Below, piece after piece: positions 1 to 8,177 of a stretch of DNA of 49,973 nucleotides. The position numbers and the translations under genes were made by a program. The notes below the pieces were generated by a model that was given only the letters and a program-made list of their open reading frames with translations, made no database searches and was not told the origin of the DNA. Within the stretch, counting starts at the first letter, position 1, and every line of letters starts with the position of its first letter. Source of the stretch: Paracoccus sp. (in: a-proteobacteria) (lineage in GTDB: Bacteria > Pseudomonadota > Alphaproteobacteria > Rhodobacterales > Rhodobacteraceae); assembly GCF_030536915.1 (NCBI RefSeq), contig NZ_JAUNPC010000006.1, positions 8,180 to 58,152 of the forward strand, in the 5' to 3' direction.

Positions 1-379
1 CGGGCCTGAATGACGCCCCCGATAGCCGGACCAGACGCCCATCGAGGAAGCCGGGACGGGCGGGGCGCTGGCAAAACTGGTCGAGGCCGCAATCAACCGG
101 CAGGCCGCGCCCCGATTGCCGCGGCGTTTTCAGGGGCGGCAACCCTCGGTCCTTGACTTTTCCCGCAAACTGGCCATGTTGCCCCGGTCGCCACCCGCTG
201 CCGCGTGAGCAGCCGCAGGGCATCTTGTTCCCGCCAGGGCCGACGATCAGACTGGTTCCCCATGTCACGCAGGGTTGCCGGCGGGTTTCGTATCTGACCC
301 GCGCCCCCTTGCCTGCCGCAGCCCCGCGCCGCGGCCTTCCGCGCGTTCCGGTACGAGGGGCGGCGACCAAGGACATGAG
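1..379. other. Stretch without a recognisable gene; leader of the helicase gene
   Basis: I read all frames and found no convincing gene. The short open frames here have no family resemblance and look like GC-rich chance frames. The only signals are a weak promoter-like pair at 153-180 and the helicase ribosome binding site at 369-373. The stretch may be an intergenic region plus a long 5' leader, or the end of an RNA or gene outside the window. Confidence 0.5.
153..180 (+). promoter_or_regulatory. Possible promoter of the DEAD-box helicase gene
   Basis: TTGACT at 153-158 and CATGTT at 175-180 are 16 bases apart and resemble a sigma70 -35/-10 pair. The -10 element is poor. If real, the helicase mRNA has a leader of about 190 bases, as is known for some cold-inducible helicase genes. 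Confidence 0.25.
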
Positions 380-1798
380 ATGACCGACACCACCACCCGC
401 CCGGCCCGCGCCCGGACCGACCGCAACCAGCACGACCACGAAAAGCCGCGCTCGGCCGGCTTCGACGCCCGTCGCGGTCCCGGCCGCGCCAAGAAGGCCC
501 GTACCGAACCCGAGCCCTTCATCCGCCGCGCCATCCCGGACATGGACACGCCCTTCACCCGCATGGGCATCGACCCGCGGGTGGCGGTCAACCTGCCGGA
601 ACTCGGCCTGAACGAACCCACCCCGATCCAGACCGAGGCGATCCCGGCACTGGTCGCGGGCCGCGACCTGCTGGGCCTCGCCCAGACCGGCACCGGCAAG
701 ACGGCGGCCTTCAGCCTGCCCATGCTGTCCCGCCTTGTCATCAAGGGCGAGCGGGCCGAGCCGCACAGCTGCAAGGCGCTGATCCTGGCCCCCACGCGGG
801 AACTCGCGACCCAGATCGCCCAGAACGTCGAGGGCTTTGCCCGCGGCACCGGCATCCGCAGCTTCCGCGTGGTCGGGGGCGCCTCGATCAACGTGCAGAT
901 CGACCGCCTGTCACGCGGCGTCGACGTGCTGATCGCCACGCCCGGCCGCCTGATCGACCTGATCGAGCGCAAGGCCGTCCGCTTCGACCAGACCCGCTAT
1001 CTGGTGCTGGACGAGGCTGACCAGATGCTGGACATCGGCTTCATCCACGCGCTGCGCAGGATCGCCAAGCTGCTGCCGCGCGACCGCCAGACGATGCTGT
1101 TTTCCGCCACCATGCCCAAGCTGATGGAGGAACTGGCCGAAAGCTACCTGACCGACCCGGTCCGCGTGGCGGTGAACCCGCCCGGCAAGCCCGCCGAAAA
1201 GATCGACCAGGGCGTGCATTTCGTGAACCAGGGCGACAAGGCGGCGCTGCTGGCCGAGTATCTGGCGAAGCATCCGGGCGAGCTTGCCATCGTCTTCGGC
1301 CGCACCAAGCACGGGTCCGAAAAGCTGGCCAAGCTGCTGGAGAAATGGGGCTTCAAGGTCGCCGCGATCCACGGCAACAAGTCGCAGGGCCAGCGGGAAC
1401 GCGCGCTTGCCTCGTTCCGGGCCGGCGACACGCAAGTGCTGGTGGCGACCGACGTGGCGGCGCGCGGGCTCGACATCCCGCAGGTGGCGCATATCTACAA
1501 CTACGATCTGCCGAACGTGCCGGAAAACTACGTCCACCGCATCGGCCGCACCGCGCGGGCGGGACGCGATGGCCGTGCGGTGGCCTTCTGCGCCCCGGCC
1601 GAGGCGGGGGAACTGCGGGCGATCGAAAAGGCGATGAAGGCCGCAATCCCGGTGATCGGGGGCGAGCCGCCGGTCGGCATCCCCGCCGCGCCGCGCCCTT
1701 CGGGCCGCCCTGCCAGGCCGGGCCGCCCCGAGGGCCAGCACAAGCGTCCCGCCCGCCGCCCCTCTCGCGCGCCGAAATCGCAGCAGCGCGACGGCTGA
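380..1798 (+). CDS. DEAD-box ATP-dependent RNA helicase (RhlE-like)
   Basis: The 472-residue protein would unwind RNA duplexes using ATP, in ribosome assembly or mRNA turnover. An N-terminal basic, low-complexity tail (about 1-50) precedes the helicase core. Visible motifs are the Q motif near residue 83, Walker A AQTGTGKT (101-108), PTRELA (138-143), TPGR (187-190), DEAD (211-214) and SAT (242-244). Domain 2 carries ATDVAARGLDIP and HRIGRTARAG, and the tail is rich in Arg and Pro. I chose the ATG at 380 because AAGGA lies 6 bases upstream and the extra 35 codons upstream look non-coding. It is a single gene, closed by a strong terminator at 1822-1845. RhlE is the most likely subfamily, but this cannot be settled by eye. 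Confidence 0.95.
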   Translation: MTDTTTRPARARTDRNQHDHEKPRSAGFDARRGPGRAKKARTEPEPFIRRAIPDMDTPFTRMGIDPRVAVNLPELGLNEPTPIQTEAIPALVAGRDLLGLAQTGTGKTAAFSLPMLSRLVIKGERAEPHSCKALILAPTRELATQIAQNVEGFARGTGIRSFRVVGGASINVQIDRLSRGVDVLIATPGRLIDLIERKAVRFDQTRYLVLDEADQMLDIGFIHALRRIAKLLPRDRQTMLFSATMPKLMEELAESYLTDPVRVAVNPPGKPAEKIDQGVHFVNQGDKAALLAEYLAKHPGELAIVFGRTKHGSEKLAKLLEKWGFKVAAIHGNKSQGQRERALASFRAGDTQVLVATDVAARGLDIPQVAHIYNYDLPNVPENYVHRIGRTARAGRDGRAVAFCAPAEAGELRAIEKAMKAAIPVIGGEPPVGIPAAPRPSGRPARPGRPEGQHKRPARRPSRAPKSQQRDG

Positions 1799-1821
1799 TT
1801 ACGGCTCTGAGAACCATCTGG

Positions 1822-1845
1822 AAAACGCGCCACCGGCGCGTTTTT
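1822..1845 (+). terminator. Rho-independent terminator after the helicase gene
   Basis: AAAACGCGCC and GGCGCGTTTT form a 10-bp stem around a 3-base loop and run directly into a T tract. It lies 24 bases after the helicase stop codon. Confidence 0.85.
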
Positions 1846-2048
1846 CACATTGAGGCCTCGTCGCAGGCCGCTGGCGAACATTCCGTCGACCCAGAGAGTG
1901 GCGGTCGGGCTGCCTTATCCCTGCGCTTCCCGCGAGAACGGCATTCAGCGAATCTTTACCTCCGGATGCAATGACTGTGGGGATGGGCAGCGTTGCGGGG
2001 CGGAACCGGCTGGGCTAACGCTGGGCCGAAACTGGGAAAGGAAACCTC

Positions 2049-3215
2049 ATGCGCGCGCTCTGGTCCCGTGTTCTCGCCGGAATCGTTGCTGTGGTCGCCC
2101 TCGGCCCGCTCGGGGTGGCGGCGCAATCCTTTGACACCAATGCCCAGTCGGCCTGGGTCTATGACGTCGCGACCGGCAGCGTGCTGATGGAAAAGAACGC
2201 GCATGAGCCCATGCCGCCCGCCTCGATGTCCAAGCTGATGACCGTCTACATGCTGTTCGAGGCGGTGGATCAGGGCCGCGTGACGCTGGACACGCGCTTT
2301 CCCGTATCCACCAAGGCGCGGCAGATGGGCGGCTCGACGATGTTCCTGAACGAACTCGACCGGCCCACGGTGGATGAACTCATCAAGGGCATCATCGTGC
2401 TGTCGGGCAACGACGCCTGCGTCGTGGTGGCCGAAGGGCTGGCGGGAACCGAGGAAGCATTCGCCCGCGAGATGAACGCCCGCGCGCAGGAACTCGGCCT
2501 CGAGGACACGCATCTTGTCAATTCCTCGGGCTGGCCCGCACCGGGCCATGTCATGTCGGCCAGCGACCTGGGCAAGCTCGCCCAGCATCTGGTCGAGGAT
2601 TTCCCCGAGCTTTACAGGAACTTCGCCCTGAACAGCTTTGAGTATGACGGCCGCGCCCCGGCCAATACCCGCAACCGCAACCCGATCCTCGGGCTTGGCA
2701 TCGGGGCGGACGGGCTGAAGACCGGGCACACGCAAGAGGCGGGCTACGGTCTTGTCGGCTCGGCGGTGCAGGACGGGCGGCGGGTGATCTTCGTGGTCAA
2801 CGGCCTGCCCTCGGAACGCGCGCGGGCCGAGGAATCGGAACGGATCGTCAACTGGGCCTTCCGCCAGTTCACCATGAAGACCGTCATCCCCAAGGGCGAG
2901 ACGGTCGCCTGGGCGCCGGTCTGGCTGGGCCAGTCGCGCCGCGTCGCCCTGACGGCGCCCGAGGGCGTGAACGTGCTGATCCCCGCCGGCGCCGCATCCG
3001 GCGTGACTGCCGAAGCGGTCTTCGACGGTCCCATCGAGGCCCCGATCGCCGCCGGGCAGCGGGTGGGCGATCTGGTCGTCTCGGTCCCTGGCTCGGTCGA
3101 ATCCCGCCTGCCGCTGGTCGCCGCGACCGAGGTGCCCCGCGCGGGCTTTGTCGGGCGGCTGCAGAACGCCGCCTTCCGGCTGGGCGAGCGCGCCGTGGCC
3201 GCTGTCGGCGGCTGA
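2049..3215 (+). CDS. Serine-type D-alanyl-D-alanine carboxypeptidase (penicillin-binding protein, S11 family)
   Basis: This enzyme trims the terminal D-Ala from peptidoglycan pentapeptides in the periplasm. The 388-residue protein starts with a signal peptide (about 1-25, cut likely after VAA). It shows the three active-site motifs of the family: SMSK with Ser59 and Lys62, SGN at 119-121, and KTG at 224-226. A C-terminal region of about 100 residues matches the usual PBP5-type beta domain. The ATG at 2049 has an AAGGAA ribosome site at the right distance. It heads a six-gene run; tmk begins 12 bases after its stop codon. DacF/DacC-type naming is possible, but the exact paralogue is unclear. 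Confidence 0.95.
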   Translation: MRALWSRVLAGIVAVVALGPLGVAAQSFDTNAQSAWVYDVATGSVLMEKNAHEPMPPASMSKLMTVYMLFEAVDQGRVTLDTRFPVSTKARQMGGSTMFLNELDRPTVDELIKGIIVLSGNDACVVVAEGLAGTEEAFAREMNARAQELGLEDTHLVNSSGWPAPGHVMSASDLGKLAQHLVEDFPELYRNFALNSFEYDGRAPANTRNRNPILGLGIGADGLKTGHTQEAGYGLVGSAVQDGRRVIFVVNGLPSERARAEESERIVNWAFRQFTMKTVIPKGETVAWAPVWLGQSRRVALTAPEGVNVLIPAGAASGVTAEAVFDGPIEAPIAAGQRVGDLVVSVPGSVESRLPLVAATEVPRAGFVGRLQNAAFRLGERAVAAVGG

Positions 3216-3227
3216 GACGGCGCCACG

Positions 3228-3977
3228 GTGTTCATCAGCTTCGAAGGCATCGACGGGTCGGGCAAGTCCACGCAGGCGCGGCTGCTGGCCGAAAGCCTGC
3301 GGGCCGAGGGCCGCGAGGTCGTTCTGACCCGCGAGCCGGGCGGCTCGCCGGGGGCGGAACAGATCCGCCGCCTGCTGGTCGAGGGCCGTGCCGACCGCTG
3401 GTCCCCGGAAACCGAGCTTCTGCTGTTCACCGCCGCCCGCCGCGACCACCTGGAACGCACCATCCTTCCCGCGCTGGATCGCGGCGCCTGGGTGGTGACC
3501 GACCGCTTCGCGGATTCCACCCGGGTCTATCAGGGCGTCGCCCGCGCCGATCTGGCGCAAGCCGTCGAGGACCTGCATCGCCTGCTGATCGGGATCGAGC
3601 CGGACCGGACCTTCGTGATCGACCTCGACCCCGCCGAGGCGCTTGCAAGGGCGACAGGCCGGATGCCCGCCTCACCCTCCCCCGTTGCGCATGATTCCGC
3701 CGGGGCCTCGCTGCCCCCTTTGGCCGAGGGTGTCGCATCGCCGGTTTCCGTCGGGACTGTCACGCCTGCGGATGCAGACCAGCAACCTGATCCCTCACTC
3801 CCTCGGGCCATGGATCTTGCCGCCGAAGACCGCTTCGAGGCGATGGGCCTCGGCTTCCAGACCGCGCTGCGCCACGGCTTCCGCGATCTCGCCCGCGCCC
3901 ATCTCACCCGCTTCCGGCTGATCGACGGCAGCGGCCCAGCCGAAGCCGTGGCCGCCCGCGTCAGGGCCGCGATATGA
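3228..3977 (+). CDS. tmk: Thymidylate kinase with an unusual LID-region insert
   Basis: Tmk phosphorylates dTMP to dTDP with ATP. The P-loop GIDGSGKST lies at residues 7-15, and the DRF and YQG nucleotide-site motifs at 92-103. The start codon is GTG. The protein is 249 residues, whereas family members are usually about 205-215. The excess sits at about residues 146-197, between ATGR (142-145) and EDRFEAMG (from 200), which is the mobile LID. The insert is rich in Pro, Ala and Ser and looks disordered. The reading frame is intact across it, and the family C-terminus follows normally. Its stop codon overlaps the holB start (ATGA at 3974-3977), so the two are probably translationally coupled. 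Confidence 0.93.
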   Translation: MFISFEGIDGSGKSTQARLLAESLRAEGREVVLTREPGGSPGAEQIRRLLVEGRADRWSPETELLLFTAARRDHLERTILPALDRGAWVVTDRFADSTRVYQGVARADLAQAVEDLHRLLIGIEPDRTFVIDLDPAEALARATGRMPASPSPVAHDSAGASLPPLAEGVASPVSVGTVTPADADQQPDPSLPRAMDLAAEDRFEAMGLGFQTALRHGFRDLARAHLTRFRLIDGSGPAEAVAARVRAAI

Positions 3978-5077
3978 GCGACGATCCCGATCTTCCGGTC
4001 GAATCCGACCGCGTTCCCGGCGCGCCGCACCCGCGCGAGACGCGCCGGCTGGTCGGTCAGGACCCAGCCCTTGCCGCCTTCCGGACCGCCGCCGCCTCGG
4101 GCCGGATGCATCACGGCTGGCTCATCACCGGCCCCCGCGGCACTGGCAAGGCGACGCTGGCCTGGGTCATCGCCCGCTGGCTTCTGGCCGAAACAGGCTC
4201 GCCCGACCTGTCGGTGCCCGAGGATCACCCCGTCGCCCGCCGCCTGCGCGCCATGTCCGAGCCGCGCCTGCATCTGGTCCGCCGTTCGCTTGACGACAAG
4301 GGCCGCCTGCGGGCCGAGATCGTGGTCGAGGACATCCGCAAGCTGCTGTCCTTCTTCCACATGAGCGCGGCCGAGGGCGGCCGCCGCATCGCCATCATCG
4401 ACGCCGCCGACGACATGAACACCGCCGCCGCCAATGCCGTGCTGAAGATGCTGGAGGAACCGCCCGAGGGCGCGGTCCTGCTGCTGGTCGCGCACCAGCC
4501 CGCGCGGCTTCTGCCGACGATCCGCTCGCGCTGCCGCGAGCTGCGACTGATGCCCTTGTCGCCCGAGGACATGGCGACGGCGCTCGCGCCGCTTGAGGTG
4601 GGGGGCGATCCGGCGCGACTGGCGGCGCTTGCCGGCGGTTCGGTGGGCGAGGCGCTGCGGCTTTCGGGCCAGGACGGGCTGGACCGCTATGCCGATCTCG
4701 TCGCGCTGTTTGCCCGGCCCGAGATGGACCGGCAGGCCGCCGCTGCCTTCGCGCAGGACGCGGCGGGCCGTCCGGGGGCCGGGGGCGATCCCTTCGACCT
4801 GACCATGACGCTGCTTGACCGCTTTCTGTCCCGCGCCGCGCGCACCGGGCTGATGGGCGCGCCGCTGCCCGAGGCAGCAGACGGCGAAAGCGCCGTGCTG
4901 GCCCGCATCTCGCCCGACGACCGCGCCGCCCGGCACTGGGCCTCTGCGCAGGCCGAACTCTCGGCGCGCGCCCGCGCCGGGCGGGCGGTCAACCTTGACC
5001 CTGTGGCGCTGGTGATGGATATGCTCCTGACCCTGGCGCAGGCCCCCGGTGCCACCGAGGCGCGGGGCCGAGGATGA
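3974..5077 (+). CDS. holB: DNA polymerase III delta' subunit
   Basis: Delta' is the rigid stator subunit of the clamp-loader complex that loads the beta clamp for replication. The 367-residue protein has a P-loop-like GPRGTGKAT at about 53-61. It also has an AAA+ core with a Walker-B-like acidic stretch (IIDAADDMN), the EEPP segment, and the SRC motif (IRSRC) that supplies the arginine finger. The cysteine-rich zinc module of the E. coli subunit is not visible here. It overlaps tmk by ATGA and is followed at once by the TatD gene. The tmk-holB-tatD order is common in alphaproteobacteria. Confidence 0.93.
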   Translation: MSDDPDLPVESDRVPGAPHPRETRRLVGQDPALAAFRTAAASGRMHHGWLITGPRGTGKATLAWVIARWLLAETGSPDLSVPEDHPVARRLRAMSEPRLHLVRRSLDDKGRLRAEIVVEDIRKLLSFFHMSAAEGGRRIAIIDAADDMNTAAANAVLKMLEEPPEGAVLLLVAHQPARLLPTIRSRCRELRLMPLSPEDMATALAPLEVGGDPARLAALAGGSVGEALRLSGQDGLDRYADLVALFARPEMDRQAAAAFAQDAAGRPGAGGDPFDLTMTLLDRFLSRAARTGLMGAPLPEAADGESAVLARISPDDRAARHWASAQAELSARARAGRAVNLDPVALVMDMLLTLAQAPGATEARGRG

Positions 5078-5081
5078 CGCG

Positions 5082-5885
5082 ATGACCCCGACCGACAATC
5101 TTGCGCCGGCATTGGTTGACAGCCACTGCCACCTGGACTTTCCCGATTTCGACGGGCAGCAGGCCGATCTGGTCGCCCGCGCCCGTGCCGCCGGCGTCAC
5201 CCGCATGGTCACGATCTGCACCCGCCTGCGGCTGGAACCGCAGGTCCGCGCCATCGCCGAGGCGCATGAGGGCGTCTTCTACGCCGCCGGCACCCACCCG
5301 ATGCAGGCGGCCGAGGAGCCGCTGGCGACGGTGGACGAACTGGTTACCCTGTCAGCGCATCCCAAGTGCGTCGGTATCGGCGAAACCGGGCTGGATTACC
5401 ACTATACCGCCGAGAGCGCCGCCACTCAGGCCGAGAGCCTCGTGATCCACATCCAGGCCGCGCGGCAGACCGGGCTGCCACTGATCATCCATTCGCGCGA
5501 TGCCGACGGTGACATGGCCGCGATCCTGACGCGCGAACATGCCGCGGGGCCGTTCTCGGCGGTTATGCACTGCTATACCTCGGGGCCGCAACTGGCGCGC
5601 ACGGCGCTGGACCTCGGCTTCTACCTGTCCATGTCGGGGATCGCGGCCTTCCCGCGTTCCACCGAGATCCGCGAGATCTTCGCGGCCGCCCCGCGCGACC
5701 GGGTTCTGGTGGAAACCGACGCGCCTTTTCTTGCGCCCCCGCCCCATCGCGGCAAGCGCAACGAGCCGGCCTATGTCGCCCATACCGCCCGTGTCGGCGC
5801 CGAGCTTTTCGGCATGACCTTCCCTGAGTTCGCGGCGCTGACCAGCGCCAATTTCGACCGCCTGTTCTCCAAGGCCGCCGCATGA
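5082..5885 (+). CDS. TatD-family metal-dependent deoxyribonuclease
   Basis: TatD proteins are metal-dependent nucleases with a TIM-barrel amidohydrolase fold, linked to DNA repair or degradation. The 267-residue product has the N-terminal metal motif DSHCHLD (His15, His17), a central GETGLDYH, HCYT, and the C-terminal ETDAPFLAP plus HRGKRNEP block. I prefer the ATG at 5082, with GAGG 8-9 bases upstream, over an upstream in-frame ATG at 5049 that would overlap holB by 29 bases. Its stop overlaps the next gene by ATGA (5882-5885). Confidence 0.93.
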   Translation: MTPTDNLAPALVDSHCHLDFPDFDGQQADLVARARAAGVTRMVTICTRLRLEPQVRAIAEAHEGVFYAAGTHPMQAAEEPLATVDELVTLSAHPKCVGIGETGLDYHYTAESAATQAESLVIHIQAARQTGLPLIIHSRDADGDMAAILTREHAAGPFSAVMHCYTSGPQLARTALDLGFYLSMSGIAAFPRSTEIREIFAAAPRDRVLVETDAPFLAPPPHRGKRNEPAYVAHTARVGAELFGMTFPEFAALTSANFDRLFSKAAA

Positions 5886-6682
5886 TCCGCGCGACGATCC
5901 TCGGCTGCGGGTCGTCGGGGGGTGTGCCGCGGCTGGGCGGGAACTGGGGTGCCTGCGATCCGGCGAACCCCAGGAACCGGCGCCGGCGCTGCTCGCTGCT
6001 GGTCGAACGGCGGGGCGCCGGGGGGACGACCCGCATGCTGATCGACACCGGGCCGGACATGGTGCCGCAACTACTGGATGCGGGCGTGGGGCTGCTGGAC
6101 GGCGTGGTCTGGACCCATCCGCATGCCGACCATATCCACGGCATCGACGACCTGCGCCAGATCGTCCATAACCGGCGATCCATCCTGCCGGGCTGGGCCG
6201 ACCGGCCCACCACTGCGGCGCTGATGAGCCGCTTCGGCTATGCCTTCGAGACGCCGCCCGGATCGCCCTACCCTCCGATCCTTGAACTGCATCTGATCGG
6301 CGGCCCCTTCACGATCCAGGGCGAGGGCGGCGCGATCCATGTCACCCCCTTCACCGTGGACCACGGCATTCCCGCGCTGGGACTGCGCATTTCCGAGGGT
6401 GAGGACGCCCCGGCGCTGGTCTATCTGCCCGACGTGCTGGCGATCCCCGATGACGCCTGGCCCGCGATCATGGACGCAGAGGTCTTCATCTGCGACGCCC
6501 TGCGCCGCACGCCGCACCCGAGCCACGCGCATCTGGCGCTGGCGCTGGACTGGATCGAACGGTCCAGGACCAAGCGCGGCATCCTGACCAACATGCACAT
6601 CGACCTCGACCACGACGCGGTGATGGCAGAGACGCCCGACCACGTCATCCCGGCCCATGACGGGATGGTCGTCGAGCTTTGA
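5882..6682 (+). CDS. MBL-fold metallo-hydrolase, PhnP-like
   Basis: The 266-residue protein belongs to the metallo-beta-lactamase fold. It has an LGCGSSGGVPRLG start typical of PhnP-like phosphodiesterases and the metal motif THPHADHIHGID (His79, His81, Asp83, His84). A second His lies in the FTVDHG segment and a final His in PAHDGM. PhnP proper hydrolyses cyclic phosphodiesters in phosphonate use, but no phn genes are nearby, so the substrate is unknown. It is coupled to the TatD gene upstream by ATGA and to the transporter downstream by a TTGA overlap. Confidence 0.9.
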   Translation: MIRATILGCGSSGGVPRLGGNWGACDPANPRNRRRRCSLLVERRGAGGTTRMLIDTGPDMVPQLLDAGVGLLDGVVWTHPHADHIHGIDDLRQIVHNRRSILPGWADRPTTAALMSRFGYAFETPPGSPYPPILELHLIGGPFTIQGEGGAIHVTPFTVDHGIPALGLRISEGEDAPALVYLPDVLAIPDDAWPAIMDAEVFICDALRRTPHPSHAHLALALDWIERSRTKRGILTNMHIDLDHDAVMAETPDHVIPAHDGMVVEL

Positions 6683-7623
6683 GCGCCCTTTTCGACGTCA
6701 TCCTGCCGGTTTTCCTGGTGATCGGCGCGGGCTATCTCGTCTCCTGGCGCGGCTGGTTCAGCCCGGCGGGGGTGGACGGGCTGCAGCGCTATGCGCAGAA
6801 CTTCGCGGTTCCGGTGCTGCTGTTCAGTTCGATGGCGGCGCTGGACCTGTCGGCCGACTTCGATCCCTGGCTGCTTCTGGCCTTCTACATCGGCGCGCTG
6901 AGTTCCTTCCTCGTCGGCTGGATCGTCTCGCGGCGGGTGATCGGGCGGTCGCCCGAGGACGCCGTCGCCATCGGCTTCGCCTGCCTCTTCTCGAACTCGC
7001 TGCTGCTTGGCGTGCCGATCATGGAACGGGCCTACGGGCCGCAGTCGCTGGCGGGCAACTTCACCATCATCGCCCTGCATTCGCCCCTGCTCTACACGCT
7101 GGGGATCACGGTGATGGAGTTCACGCGCGCCCATGGCACCGGCGTCTCGCCCGGCCGGGTCGCGGTGCGGGCGCTGAACGGGGTGCTAAGGACACCGCTG
7201 GTCATCGGCATCCTTGCCGGGCTGGCGATGAACCTGCTGACGCAAGGCGGGCTGGTCCTGCCGGAAGGCTTCTGGGCGGCGGTCGAGATGATCGCGCGCT
7301 CGGCCCTGCCCGCCGCGCTGTTCGCGCTGGGGGGCGTCCTGCTGCGCTACAAGCCCCAGGGTGACGCGGCGTCCATCGCGCTGATCTGCGGCTGCTCGCT
7401 GATCCTGCATCCCAGCCTGACCTATGGGCTGGGGCTGGCCTTCGGGCTGGACACGGGCGGGCTGCGCTCGGCAGTGGTGACGGCGGCGATGGCGCCGGGG
7501 GTGAATGCCTATCTCTTTGCCAATCTTTACGGCGCGGCCATCCGCAGCGCGGCCTCGGCGGTGCTGATCGCCACGGCGCTGTCGATCCTGACCGTCTGGG
7601 GCTGGCTCGAGATCCTGCCCTAG
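6679..7623 (+). CDS. AEC-family (auxin efflux carrier-like) membrane transporter
   Basis: The 314-residue inner-membrane protein shows about 10 hydrophobic segments. It has the AEC pattern of two five-helix halves, each beginning with a small-residue-rich helix (VILPVFLVIGAGYL near the start; LVIGILAGLAMNLL near 175). Family members export or import organic acids and similar anions; the substrate cannot be read from sequence. The start is TTG at 6679, overlapping the previous stop as TTGA. Its TAG stop (7621-7623) interlocks with the stop of the convergent hemerythrin gene in a shared CTAG. Confidence 0.85.
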   Translation: MSALFDVILPVFLVIGAGYLVSWRGWFSPAGVDGLQRYAQNFAVPVLLFSSMAALDLSADFDPWLLLAFYIGALSSFLVGWIVSRRVIGRSPEDAVAIGFACLFSNSLLLGVPIMERAYGPQSLAGNFTIIALHSPLLYTLGITVMEFTRAHGTGVSPGRVAVRALNGVLRTPLVIGILAGLAMNLLTQGGLVLPEGFWAAVEMIARSALPAALFALGGVLLRYKPQGDAASIALICGCSLILHPSLTYGLGLAFGLDTGGLRSAVVTAAMAPGVNAYLFANLYGAAIRSAASAVLIATALSILTVWGWLEILP

Positions 7624-8177
7624 ACCCGCACCTCGTAATAGCCGAGGGCGGGGCCGATCTCGTCTTCCTCATAGCGGAAATGCGACCGCACGGCGCGGTC
7701 GAGGGCTGCGAAACCCTCGGCGCAGGCATCGAACTGGGCCGGTTCCGGGGCCAAGGCCAGTTCATCGGCAGCCTCGGCCAGAACCTCGATCAGATGCTCG
7801 AGTCCGCGATGCTCCTGCCGCAGCCGGAACAGCACGGCGTTCAGGGCCGTGTTCCCCTGCACCTCAAGCTGGGGATACAGGTGGAAATCCTCGATCTGGT
7901 GATGCGTGGTGATTGCCCGGCAGGAAGCCCCGCAGGCCGTCCCGAACAGCCGCAGGTTCTGCGCCATCGGCATCCCGCGCACGGCGGGCGCAAGTTCGCC
8001 CGGCTGCGCCAGCCCCGCCCGGATGTCGCCCATCAGCGCGGCGATGGCGGACAGGTCGCGCAGATAAAGACGGTGGATCGCCGCCAGTCCCCGGCCGTTC
8101 AGTTCCTGAAACGGTGTCAGGGTGAAGGCGGGCGCCTTGGGACGCGCCGCCTCGTCGTCGATCTCCTCGGGCGTCAT
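7620..8177 (-). CDS. Hemerythrin-like (HHE) domain protein
   Basis: The 185-residue protein has the spaced His/Glu pattern of hemerythrin-like four-helix bundles: His92/His93, His99, a Glu in YPQLE (104-105), His123, His128, His166 and Glu170/171. Such proteins bind a di-iron centre and sense or handle O2, NO or iron. No signal peptide is visible, so it is probably cytoplasmic. Its ATG overlaps the permease stop (ATGA at 8174-8177), making it the last gene of the ABC importer operon. A polyamine-type importer has no obvious need for this partner. Its TAG stop shares CTAG (7620-7623) with the convergent AEC gene. Confidence 0.85.
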   Translation of the reverse strand: MTPEEIDDEAARPKAPAFTLTPFQELNGRGLAAIHRLYLRDLSAIAALMGDIRAGLAQPGELAPAVRGMPMAQNLRLFGTACGASCRAITTHHQIEDFHLYPQLEVQGNTALNAVLFRLRQEHRGLEHLIEVLAEAADELALAPEPAQFDACAEGFAALDRAVRSHFRYEEDEIGPALGYYEVRV

